From JBBAGC01 sp964491265 (GTDB lineage Bacteria > Spirochaetota > UBA4802 > UBA5550): a DNA stretch of 64,000 bases. The position numbers were made by a program, and so were the translations under genes. Below, in pieces: positions 27,150 to 34,827 of the stretch. The notes under the pieces are model-generated. The model did not search any database, had not been told where the DNA came from, and was given only the letters and a program-made list of their open reading frames with translations. The stretch spans positions 62,001 through 126,000 of the forward strand of contig CAZBFP010000007.1 of the NCBI GenBank assembly GCA_964491265.1, in the 5' to 3' direction. Every line of letters begins with the position of its first letter. Within the stretch, counting starts at the first letter, position 1.

Positions 27150-28324
27150 GTGTGGTTCGGCAGGCTCACCAACCGTGGAGAGAATGTAAGCTGGGGGATG
27201 TTATTTATTCCAATGTTTCTAGTATAACTGCAAGCTATCCTCATAAAACAATTAAGTATCTTGATACTGGGTCGATTACTTGTGGCAAGATAGATTCATT
27301 TCAAGAAATACCCTTAAGCGAGGCACCTTCAAGGGCAAAAAGGCTTGTAAAGGATGGTAGTATTGTTTATTCAACTGTCCGCCCCATACAGAGGCATTAT
27401 GGTTACATTACAAATCCTCCAGAAAACCTTGTGGTCTCGACTGGATTTTCTGTGATAGAAACTCAACCTGACTTGGCTGATTCTTCATTTATTTATAACC
27501 TCCTGGCATTAAAAGATGTTATCGAATTACTTGATACGATTGCTGAAGGTTCAACTTCAGCTTATCCATCATTGAAACCTGCCGACATTGAAAATCTCGA
27601 CATCCTCCTCCCTCCTCTCCCCGAACAAAAGGCTATTGCCGGGGTTCTTTCCAGTCTCGACGACAAGATCGACCTTCTGCACCGGCAGAATAAAACACTG
27701 GAAGCCATGGCTGAAGCGTTGTTCCGGCAATGGTTTGTGGTAGAGGCTGATGCGAGCTGGGAGGAAGTGCCTTTATCGACTTTCGCAGACAATATTCGTG
27801 ATAATGCAAGAGTTGGAGAATTGTCAAAACATAAGTATTATGTTGGATTGGAACATATACCGCGTAGAAGAGTAATTCTCGATTCATGGGGCGAAACTGG
27901 TTCCTTAGAAAGCAACAAATCAATCTTTAAACCACATGACATTCTATTTGGAAAACTCCGTTCCTACTTCCATAAAGTGGTATTTACCCCGATTGGCGGT
28001 GTATGTTCAACAGATATTCTCGTGATAAGACCCAAAAATGAGCAATGGCTTCCTTTCTGCCTCTTTTGGTTTTTTAGCAAAGAAGTTGTTGAGCATTCAG
28101 ACCTTGGTTCTGGTGGCACTCGAATGCCCAGGACAAATTGGGAAATCGTAAGTGGCTACAAAGTACCATGCCCTACCGAAGAACTGATTTTAGAGTTCAA
28201 TAGAGTCGTTCGACCATCTCTTTGCAGAATGTTTCAAAATATTGATGCCATCCGCACCCTCGAAAAGCTCCGTAACACCTTGTTGCCCAAGCTGATGTCC
28301 GGTGAAGTGAGGGTAGCTGTATGA
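27146..28324 (+). CDS. hsdS: Type I restriction-modification specificity subunit
   Basis: The 392-residue protein has two target recognition domains (about 8-155 and 200-350), each followed by a conserved helix: LPPLPEQKAIAGVLSSLDDK near 150-170 and LEKLRNTLLPKLMSGEV at the end. These set the half-sites and the spacer of the DNA target. It overlaps hsdM by 4 bases and the following transposase-like gene by 4 bases. The first dozen codons (VVRQAHQPW) carry another copy of the TCGGCAGGCTCA repeat, so the native start may have been altered. The target sequence cannot be predicted by reading. Confidence 0.94.
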   Translation: MSVVRQAHQPWRECKLGDVIYSNVSSITASYPHKTIKYLDTGSITCGKIDSFQEIPLSEAPSRAKRLVKDGSIVYSTVRPIQRHYGYITNPPENLVVSTGFSVIETQPDLADSSFIYNLLALKDVIELLDTIAEGSTSAYPSLKPADIENLDILLPPLPEQKAIAGVLSSLDDKIDLLHRQNKTLEAMAEALFRQWFVVEADASWEEVPLSTFADNIRDNARVGELSKHKYYVGLEHIPRRRVILDSWGETGSLESNKSIFKPHDILFGKLRSYFHKVVFTPIGGVCSTDILVIRPKNEQWLPFCLFWFFSKEVVEHSDLGSGGTRMPRTNWEIVSGYKVPCPTEELILEFNRVVRPSLCRMFQNIDAIRTLEKLRNTLLPKLMSGEVRVAV

Positions 28325-29427
28325 GTAGCAGCAGGAAGGATAGTATGCCATGTAAAGACGCGATTAATCGCGTCTTTACGGTAGATGCATTATCCACAGA
28401 AGATCATCTCACCGCAGAGGATCGTATCGCCACAGAAGATCATGACACCGCAGAGGATCGTATCACCACAGAAGATCATCTCACCACAGAAGATCATGTC
28501 ACCGCAGAGGATCGTATCACCACAGAAGATCATGACACCGCAGAGGATCGTATCGTCACAGAAGATCATGTCACCGCAGAGGATCGTATCACCACAGAAG
28601 ATCATGACACCGCAGAGGATCGTATCGTCACAGAAGATCATGTCACCGCAGAGGATCGTATCACCACAGAAGATCATGACACCGCAGAGGATCGTATCGT
28701 CACAGAAGATCATCTCATCACAGAGGATACAGTCATCAAAAAAGGTCATATCACCAGAAAAGATAACCTTTACAAAAACAAATACCGAATCTCGTCAACC
28801 AGATTGCAGAATTGGGATTACGGATGGAACGCCGCATATTTTATCACAATATGCACGAAAAATCGTCTGCCTTTTTTTGGCAATGTTAACAATGGGAAAA
28901 TGATGATGACGGATGCGGGATTGATTGTAGAAAAATATTGGCATGAAATCCCGGCGCATTTTTCGTTCGTTTCGTTGGGGACGTTCGTCGTAATGCCGAA
29001 TCATATTCACGGAATTGTTGTTATCAATAAAAAAAATGACGGTTATGGAAATACCGATCGTTATCGTAGAGACGCGATTAATCGCGTCTCTACGTTATCC
29101 GTTGACGAAACGTTATCCGTTGACGAAACGTTATCCGTTGACGAAACGTTATCCGTTGACGGAACGTTATCCGTTGACGGAACGGCATCCGTTAAACGGG
29201 GCGGTATAACCGGGAATAACAATCCCATGATTAATGATAATTTATCCAAAATAATCAGATGGTATAAAGGACGTTCATCATTTGAATCACGAAAAATTGC
29301 ACCTGAATTTGCATGGCAATCACGGTTCTACGAACACATCATCCGCAATGATGAATCATATTATCGAATATCTGAATATATAAATAACAACCCCGCAAAC
29401 TGGCAAAAGGATGATTTTTATGCCTAA
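28321..29427 (+). CDS. REP-associated (RAYT/Y1-type) transposase with two repeat-expanded inserts
   Basis: The 368-residue frame ends in a RAYT-like HUH transposase domain (about 157-365): NWDYGWNAAYFITICTKNRL, the HUH motif MPNHIHGIVV (His at about 228 and 230) and SRFYEHIIRNDESYYRISEYI with the expected catalytic Tyr region. Family members nick hairpin REP sequences and are usually 150-220 residues long. Here residues about 24-140 are some 19 hexapeptides of the form TEDHxT/AEDRIx, and about 255-295 hold six TLSVDE-like hexapeptides. Each array is preceded by a perfect palindrome. GAGGG stands before the ATG, which overlaps the hsdS stop. Whether it is active with these inserts is unknown. 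Confidence 0.8.
   Translation: MSSSRKDSMPCKDAINRVFTVDALSTEDHLTAEDRIATEDHDTAEDRITTEDHLTTEDHVTAEDRITTEDHDTAEDRIVTEDHVTAEDRITTEDHDTAEDRIVTEDHVTAEDRITTEDHDTAEDRIVTEDHLITEDTVIKKGHITRKDNLYKNKYRISSTRLQNWDYGWNAAYFITICTKNRLPFFGNVNNGKMMMTDAGLIVEKYWHEIPAHFSFVSLGTFVVMPNHIHGIVVINKKNDGYGNTDRYRRDAINRVSTLSVDETLSVDETLSVDETLSVDGTLSVDGTASVKRGGITGNNNPMINDNLSKIIRWYKGRSSFESRKIAPEFAWQSRFYEHIIRNDESYYRISEYINNNPANWQKDDFYA
28352..28379. repeat. Perfect 28-bp palindrome (REP-like), copy 1
   Basis: GTAAAGACGCGATT is followed directly by its reverse complement AATCGCGTCTTTAC. It encodes KDAINRVFT in the transposase frame and lies just before the first 18-bp array. The same core is found at 29065-29094. Confidence 0.9.
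28396..28738 (+). repeat. 18-bp tandem array, about 19 units
   Basis: Two alternating 18-bp units, ACAGAAGATCATGACACC and GCAGAGGATCGTATCACC with third-position variants, make a 36-bp pair; a 72-bp block of four units is repeated three times without change. Because 18 is a multiple of 3 the transposase frame stays open, and the same applies on the other strand. There are no spacers, so it is not a CRISPR array. Confidence 0.9.
29065..29094. repeat. Perfect 30-bp palindrome (REP-like), copy 2
   Basis: CGTAGAGACGCGATT pairs with AATCGCGTCTCTACG with no loop. It differs from copy 1 by symmetric changes in the outer part. It lies inside the transposase coding region immediately before the second 18-bp array. 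Confidence 0.9.
29092..29199 (+). repeat. 18-bp tandem array, six units
   Basis: Three units of ACGTTATCCGTTGACGAA are followed by two ending in GGA and one degenerate unit (ACGGCATCCGTTAAACGG). It encodes repeated TLSVDE and keeps the frame. The array begins at the end of palindrome copy 2. Confidence 0.9.
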
Positions 29428-29674
29428 GAAGCGATCCCTTCCTGACAATCAGATCACCTTTTATCAGACCCCGGACGGTACTGTAAATATAGAGGTGATG
29501 TATGCCAATGAGAACATCTGGCTTTCTCAAAAGCGGATGGCTGAACTTTTTGACTGCACTCCGGACAATATTTCTCTTCATCTTAAGAATATTTACTCAG
29601 AGAAGGAATTGGATGAAAGATCAACTGCCGAGGATTTCCCGGTAGTTCAAATAATCGAGGTTTGTTATGGATGA
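29420..29674 (+). pseudogene. Truncated RhuM-family protein (N-terminal part only)
   Basis: This frame of 84 residues matches the start of the following RhuM protein: ITFYQTPDGTVNIEVMYANE, then WLSQKRMAELFDC and ISLHLKNIYSEKELDE. It stops soon after PVVQ, where the full protein continues with the ESRDV-like and VGYRVNS segments. It looks like one half of a tandem duplication or a gene replaced by its neighbour. The stop overlaps the start of the full copy. A short N-terminal DNA-binding-like peptide could still be made. Confidence 0.75.
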
Positions 29675-30686
29675 GAACACAACTAATTTTCTTATTTATA
29701 CAGGTCCAGATGGGCGGGTCAACGTTGAAGTATATATTCAGGATGAAACCGTTTGGCTAACCCAGAAACGAATGGCTGAACTATTTTCAGTGGATGTTCG
29801 TACGATAAGTGAGCATCTGCGCAATATATTTAAAAGTAATGAATTGGACGAAGCTGCAACTATCCGGAAAATCCGGACAGTTCAAAAAGAAGGTTCCCGT
29901 GATGTTTCACGGCTCTTGGATTTTTATAGTTTGGACGGTATCATAGCTGTTGGCTATCGGGTAAACTCCTACCAGGCTACACGTTTCCGTGTATGGGCCA
30001 CAAAAGTCCTGAAGGAATACATAATTAAGGGGTTTGTCCTGGATGACGAACGTCTCAAACAGGGGAAAACCGTTTTCGGAAAAGATTATTTCGAAGAACT
30101 CCTTGAGCGTATTCGTGAAATACGGGCAAGCGAAAGGCGATTCTACCAGAAAATTACCGATATTTACGCGCTGGCCGCAGATTATGATAAGAATGCACCG
30201 ATTACCAAAGAATTTTTTGCGACAGTGCAGAATAAACTTCACTGGGCTATAACCGGTAAAACTGCGGCTGAAATCATTTACGATTCAGCGGATGCAAAAA
30301 AGATCTACATGGGATTAACAAACTGGAAACAGGCTCCTGACGGGAAAATATTAAAATCGGATGTGAGCGTCGCTAAAAATTATCTTAATAAAGCACATAT
30401 TGATGAACTGAACAGAATTGTCTCTGCCTATCTCGATCTTGCTGAAAATCAGGCAAAACGGGGTATTATTACCCGAATGGAAGACTGGGTAAAATTTCTG
30501 AATGATTTTCTGGAACTTTCACGATACCCTATTCTGAACGAAAAAGGGAGAGTTTCCGCTCTTGAAGGAAAACTGAAAGCTGAACAGGAGTTTGAAGAAT
30601 ATCGAGTCATTCAGGATGAAAATTATATCTCAGATTTCGATAAAGAAATCAAACGGATTACAGGGCACAGTGATGATAAGAAATAA
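29667..30686 (+). CDS. Virulence RhuM family protein
   Basis: The 339-residue protein has the RhuM core: FLIYTGPDGRVNVEVYIQDE, WLTQKRMAELFSVDVRTISEHL, a GSRDVSRLLDFYSLDGIIAVGYRVNS block, and RVWATKVLKEYIIKGFVLDDERLK. The function of RhuM is not known; it is named from a Salmonella pathogenicity island and is often found inside type I restriction operons, as here. The first 60 residues read like a winged or helix-turn-helix segment. It overlaps both the truncated copy before it and hsdR after it, so it is translated as part of the hsd operon. Confidence 0.9.
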   Translation: MDENTTNFLIYTGPDGRVNVEVYIQDETVWLTQKRMAELFSVDVRTISEHLRNIFKSNELDEAATIRKIRTVQKEGSRDVSRLLDFYSLDGIIAVGYRVNSYQATRFRVWATKVLKEYIIKGFVLDDERLKQGKTVFGKDYFEELLERIREIRASERRFYQKITDIYALAADYDKNAPITKEFFATVQNKLHWAITGKTAAEIIYDSADAKKIYMGLTNWKQAPDGKILKSDVSVAKNYLNKAHIDELNRIVSAYLDLAENQAKRGIITRMEDWVKFLNDFLELSRYPILNEKGRVSALEGKLKAEQEFEEYRVIQDENYISDFDKEIKRITGHSDDKK

Positions 30687-33600
30687 AATAACAGAATCAT
30701 CTGTAGAACAGTACGCCATAGAACTCCTCCAGGCTCAGGGATATGAATATCTTCATGGCCAGGAAATCGCTCCAGACAGTGATAATCCCCAGCGCTCATC
30801 ATTTGATGAAGTATTACTCTTAAATATTCTTAAAGACGCAATAGCAGCAATCAATCCATCTATCCCTCCTGATGCTCAGGCTGACGCATTAAAACAGATT
30901 CAGAGGATCAACTCTCCTGAGCTTATTACAAACAATGAAACCTTTCATAGAATGCTGACCGAAGGGATAAACATAACCTATCGCAAAGACGGTAACAGCA
31001 GAGGTGATAAGGTCTGGCTTATTGATTATGAAAATCCCGGGAACAACCGGTTTTTCGCAGTTAATCAGTTTACAGTCACAGATCACAGCAGAACAGGACA
31101 TACTGTAAATAAGCGGCCCGACATTGTGCTGTTTGTAAACGGCATCCCCCTTGTGGTTATTGAACTTAAAAACCCGGCGGTTGAAGATGCAAATATAAAT
31201 TCAGCATTCAGGCAGCTTCAAACCTATGTAGATGCTATCCCCGCGCTGTTTGCATATAACGGAATTATGATTATATCAGACGGACTTGAAGCAAGGGCAG
31301 GTACTATATCGTCCGGACTGAGCAGATTCATGTCCTGGAAAACTGCTGACGGCAGAACAGAAGCATCCTCCCTTATCAGCCCGCTTGAGGTAATTATTCA
31401 GGGTATGCTTAACAAAGAGACACTCATTGACCTTATCCGTCATTTTATTGTATTTGAGCAGTCAAAACGAGAGGATAGGGACACCAGAATTATTACTATT
31501 CAGACGGTAAAAAAGCTGGCTGCTTATCATCAGTACTATGCTGTAAACAAAGCTGTCTGGTCAACTATGAGGGCTTCAGGATATATTTATCAGGCCGAAT
31601 ACACCTCTAAAGCTATTCCGGTAATGGATTCCTTTGATGTATATAAAGTTGATAAAAAAGTATCTCAAAAGTCGGGGGATAGAAAAGGGGGTGTGGTATG
31701 GCATACCCAGGGTTCCGGCAAATCACTATCAATGGTGTTTTACACTGGCCGCATAGTCCTGGCTCTCAATAATCCCACTGTTCTGGTTATAACAGATCGT
31801 AACGATCTTGATGATCAGCTTTATGATACCTTTGCTTCCTCAAAGCAGTTATTAAGACAGGAGCCGGTACAGGCAAAGGATAGAGATCACCTTAAAACAC
31901 TGCTTAAGGTTGCCTCCGGAGGAGTTGTTTTTACTACAATTCAAAAGTTCCAGCCGGATGCTTCGGCAGGCTCAGCAACCGGAGCAAAGTATGAAACCCT
32001 TTCAGAAAGAGAAAATATAATCGTAATAGCTGATGAAGCTCACCGGACTCAGTACGGCTTCAAAGCAAAGACTATTGATGATAAAGATGAGAATGGGAAT
32101 GTCATAGGCAAGAAAGTAGTTTACGGCTTTGCCAAATATATGAGAGATGCTTTGCCTAATGCTACCTATCTCGGATTTACCGGTACACCCATAGAAAATA
32201 CAGATGTTAATACTCCGGCTGTATTCGGCAATTATGTGGATGTCTATGATGTGAGCCAGGCAGTGGAAGATGGCGCCACAGTAAGGATATTCTACGAAAG
32301 CAGACTGGCAAAGATTAATCTCAGTGATGAAGGGAGAACCCTGATTAAAGATTTTGATGATGAGCTTGCTGAAGAAGAGGTATCTGAATCACAGAAAGCA
32401 AAGGCTAAATGGACTCAGCTTGAAGCACTTATCGGCAGTTCTCAGAGGATTAAACAGGTTGCTGAAGATATCGTTAAACACTTTACGCTTCGTCAGGAGG
32501 TTTTTGAGGGGAAAGGAATGATTGTTGCAATGTCCAGGAGAATTGCAGCTGAACTTTATAAAGAGATAATAGCTCTCAAGCCTGAATGGCATAGTGATGA
32601 ATTGCGAAAAGGTGCTGTTAAGGTAGTAATGACATCTGCTTCATCTGATGGTCCGGAAATTTCGAAGCATTACACAACAAAGGAACAGCGGGGCATATTA
32701 TCTGACCGTATGAAAGATCCTGATGATGAACTCAAACTGGTTATAGTCAGAGACATGTGGCTTACAGGTTTTGACGTACCCTCACTCCATACCCTTTATA
32801 TGGACAAGCCTATGAAGGGACACAACCTGATGCAGGCAATAGCCAGGGTGAATCGGGTTTACAAAGATAAAAAGGGGGGGCTTATAGTCGATTATCTGGG
32901 CATAGCAGCTGATCTTAAAGAGGCTCTTTCATTTTACTCCGACTCAGGAGGGAAAGGCGATCCGGCGGTGGCTCAGGAGCAGGCTGTGCAGTTGATGCTG
33001 GAAAAGCTGGAAATTGTATCGCAGATGTTTCATGGCTTTGCATATGAGGAATACTTTGAAGCAGATACAGGGAGAAAGCTCTCACTTATCCTTGAAGCTG
33101 AGGAGCATATCCTGGGACTTGAAAACGGCAGAAAGAGATATATTGATGAAGTAACTGCCCTGTCTCAGTCTTTTGCCATAGCAGTACCACATGACCAGGC
33201 AATGGATGTGAAGGATGAGGTCGCATTCTTTCAGGCTGTTAAGGCCCGGCTTGTAAAATTTGACAGTACAGGTACAGGAATGACCGATGCAGAGATGGAG
33301 AGTGCGATCCGTCAGATTGTTGATAAAGCCCTTGTGTCGGATCAGGTGATTGATATTTTTGACGCCGCGGGTATAAAGAAACCTGATATCTCTATTCTTT
33401 CAGATGAATTTCTTCTTGAAGTAAAGAACATGCAGCATAAGAACCTTGCTCTTGAACTCCTTAATAAACTCTTAAATGATGAAATCAAATCCCGGACCAA
33501 AAAGAACGTGGTACAGTCTAAAAGCCTTATGGATATGCTGCAGGATTCGATTAAACGCTACCACGCAAAGGTAATAACAGCAGCTGAAGTCATTGAAGAA

Positions 33601-33942
33601 CTGATTGAGCTGTCAAAAGAGATCAACAGGATGGATAAGGAGCCGGAAGAGATGGGGCTTACAGATTATGAGTACGCCTTCTATTCGGCTATAGCGGATA
33701 ACAATAGCGCAAAAGAGGTTATGGGTCAGGAAAAACTGAGGGAACTGGCTGTAGTTTTATACAACAAAGTTAAAGAAAACGCTTCTATAGACTGGACTAT
33801 TAAAGAGAGCGTAAAGGCAAAACTGAAAGTAATAGTCAAACGGATTCTTCGACAATACGGTTATCCTCCAGATATGCAGATGCTGGCAACTGAAACTGTG
33901 CTGAAACAGGCGGAATTAATTGCTGAGGAACTGGTTAAATAA
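30673..33942 (+). CDS. hsdR: Type I restriction enzyme endonuclease/translocase subunit
   Basis: The 1089-residue protein has an N-terminal nuclease of the PD-(D/E)xK type (RPDIVLFVNGIPLVVIELKNP, near 145-165), then an SF2 motor with Walker A WHTQGSGKS (about 340-348), DEAHRTQYG (about 453) and GFTGTPIEN, a second RecA-like domain (ARVNRVYKDKKGG) and a helical HsdM-contact tail. ATG 30673 fits alignment with the usual start IxESxVEQYAIELL; a longer frame from 30592 overlaps rhuM. PDASAGSATGAKYE near 430 contains the TCGGCAGGCTCA repeat, inserted between the helicase motifs without breaking the frame. Confidence 0.95.
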   Translation: MIRNKITESSVEQYAIELLQAQGYEYLHGQEIAPDSDNPQRSSFDEVLLLNILKDAIAAINPSIPPDAQADALKQIQRINSPELITNNETFHRMLTEGINITYRKDGNSRGDKVWLIDYENPGNNRFFAVNQFTVTDHSRTGHTVNKRPDIVLFVNGIPLVVIELKNPAVEDANINSAFRQLQTYVDAIPALFAYNGIMIISDGLEARAGTISSGLSRFMSWKTADGRTEASSLISPLEVIIQGMLNKETLIDLIRHFIVFEQSKREDRDTRIITIQTVKKLAAYHQYYAVNKAVWSTMRASGYIYQAEYTSKAIPVMDSFDVYKVDKKVSQKSGDRKGGVVWHTQGSGKSLSMVFYTGRIVLALNNPTVLVITDRNDLDDQLYDTFASSKQLLRQEPVQAKDRDHLKTLLKVASGGVVFTTIQKFQPDASAGSATGAKYETLSERENIIVIADEAHRTQYGFKAKTIDDKDENGNVIGKKVVYGFAKYMRDALPNATYLGFTGTPIENTDVNTPAVFGNYVDVYDVSQAVEDGATVRIFYESRLAKINLSDEGRTLIKDFDDELAEEEVSESQKAKAKWTQLEALIGSSQRIKQVAEDIVKHFTLRQEVFEGKGMIVAMSRRIAAELYKEIIALKPEWHSDELRKGAVKVVMTSASSDGPEISKHYTTKEQRGILSDRMKDPDDELKLVIVRDMWLTGFDVPSLHTLYMDKPMKGHNLMQAIARVNRVYKDKKGGLIVDYLGIAADLKEALSFYSDSGGKGDPAVAQEQAVQLMLEKLEIVSQMFHGFAYEEYFEADTGRKLSLILEAEEHILGLENGRKRYIDEVTALSQSFAIAVPHDQAMDVKDEVAFFQAVKARLVKFDSTGTGMTDAEMESAIRQIVDKALVSDQVIDIFDAAGIKKPDISILSDEFLLEVKNMQHKNLALELLNKLLNDEIKSRTKKNVVQSKSLMDMLQDSIKRYHAKVITAAEVIEELIELSKEINRMDKEPEEMGLTDYEYAFYSAIADNNSAKEVMGQEKLRELAVVLYNKVKENASIDWTIKESVKAKLKVIVKRILRQYGYPPDMQMLATETVLKQAELIAEELVK

Positions 33943-33976
33943 AGGTTTCACTTTTAAAGAGAATATGGAGTACACC

Positions 33977-34312
33977 ATGAAATTTGTCAACCGCTCATAC
34001 CTGATAGTTAAGCCCAGGCAGCCATATATTGACTGGGTTAGAAGCTTCGATGATTCTGTAGAGATAGACGATTTAATTATTCAGAAAACAATTTATCTTG
34101 TTGATGAGCCAGAATTTGATTCCCCTGAAGAGATAAATAACATTATCAAAAAGGTTTGCCGGGATATATTTGTTAGTGAGCTGGAAGCATGGTATACAGA
34201 TAAGGAGAGCTTCCCCAAAGATATGACATATAAAGCTTTTAAGCAGTGGTTTGATGTTGAATATGTCGATCTCGGGTTTGATCTTTCTGAGTATGAATTG
34301 ATAGCGGAGTAG
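33977..34312 (+). CDS. Small hypothetical protein at the end of the hsd operon
   Basis: The 111-residue protein (MKFVNRSYLIVKPRQPYIDW at its start) is acidic with many aromatic residues, and has no membrane helix or cysteine motif. ATG 33977 is preceded by ATGGAGTACACC with a GGAG at the right distance. It begins 34 bases after hsdR and is probably co-transcribed. I do not recognise the family. Phrases such as VEIDDLIIQKTIYLVDEPE suggest a small soluble alpha/beta fold. Confidence 0.65.
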   Translation: MKFVNRSYLIVKPRQPYIDWVRSFDDSVEIDDLIIQKTIYLVDEPEFDSPEEINNIIKKVCRDIFVSELEAWYTDKESFPKDMTYKAFKQWFDVEYVDLGFDLSEYELIAE

Positions 34313-34325
34313 TTAAAATGATCCC

Positions 34326-34505
34326 TCTCACTCATATGCTCAGGCATTACTGGATCAGGGGGTAGGGCTTGAAGACATTCAGTCTCTACTGGGCCACGAG
34401 GATATAAAAACTACTCAAAAAAGGTATGCCATGTTTGCAAGGCCCGATCTTCACAGTAAGGCGGAAAAGATCAGTAATGTCATACGCTTTAAAAGAGTCG
34501 GGTAA
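34326..34505 (+). pseudogene. C-terminal remnant of a tyrosine recombinase (integrase)
   Basis: In frame with 34326 the sequence reads SHSYAQALLDQGVGLEDIQ, LLGHEDIKTTQKRYAMFARP and a tail to TAA at 34503-34505. These are the second His and nucleophile Tyr blocks of phage-type integrases (L-L-G-H ... T-x-K-x-Y). The N-terminal domains and the first Arg are gone, and the Arg of the usual HxxR position is not visible. It ends about 90 bases from tRNA-Pro, a usual integration target, and marks the right edge of the restriction island. Confidence 0.85.
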
Positions 34506-34562
34506 TATGGTCAATATATGGTCAACGCTATCTAAATTTGCACTACAAATTAAATCAAGACA

Positions 34563-34589
34563 CAAAAAAGCCCTGATTAAATCAGGGCT
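34563..34589 (-). terminator. Rho-independent terminator of tRNA-Pro
   Basis: On the minus strand AGCCCTGATT and AATCAGGGCT pair with almost no loop and are followed by a run of T. It lies 5-6 bases after the tRNA 3' end. Confidence 0.85.
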
Positions 34590-34594
34590 TAAAT

Positions 34595-34668
34595 TCGGGG
34601 TGACAGGATTTGAACCTGCGACCACATGACCCCCAGTCATGTGCGCTACCTGGCTGCGCTACACCCCG
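34595..34668 (-). tRNA. tRNA-Pro (GGG anticodon)
   Basis: The minus strand folds as a 74-base tRNA: acceptor CGGGGTG pairs with CACCCCG, the D region is TAGCGCAGCCAGGTAGCGCA, the anticodon stem-loop is CATGA-CTGGGGG-TCATG with anticodon GGG, and the T loop is GGTTCAAATCC. The discriminator base is A and the CCA end is not encoded. It lies beside the integrase remnant, as expected if it served as an attachment site. Confidence 0.95.
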
Positions 34669-34756
34669 GCAGTTATTTTCAGGTAATACATAATTTTTTT
34701 TCTGAAGAAGAAAGTCAATTATTTTTTTCTATTATGTCTTATAGCAGTGAATAAAA

Positions 34757-34795
34757 TGCCCCCTGTGCGTCCGGTTTCCCTCTGCACAGGGGGCA
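34757..34795 (-). terminator. Terminator after the acyl-CoA ligase gene
   Basis: TGCCCCCTGTGC (34757-34768) pairs with GCACAGGGGGCA (34784-34795). On the minus strand the stem is followed by TTTTATT. It lies 32 bases beyond the stop of the ligase gene. Confidence 0.8.
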
Positions 34796-34827
34796 AATAA
34801 TGTAAAGGCGTGTGCTGCTAAAAAATA

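Noticed and set aside
28396..28738. CRISPR-like periodic array
   Set aside because: The units are contiguous 18-bp tandem repeats without spacers, and no cas genes are near.
28385..28903. Open frames on both strands across the first 18-bp array
   Set aside because: They are open only because the unit length is a multiple of three; outside the array they have no coding character.
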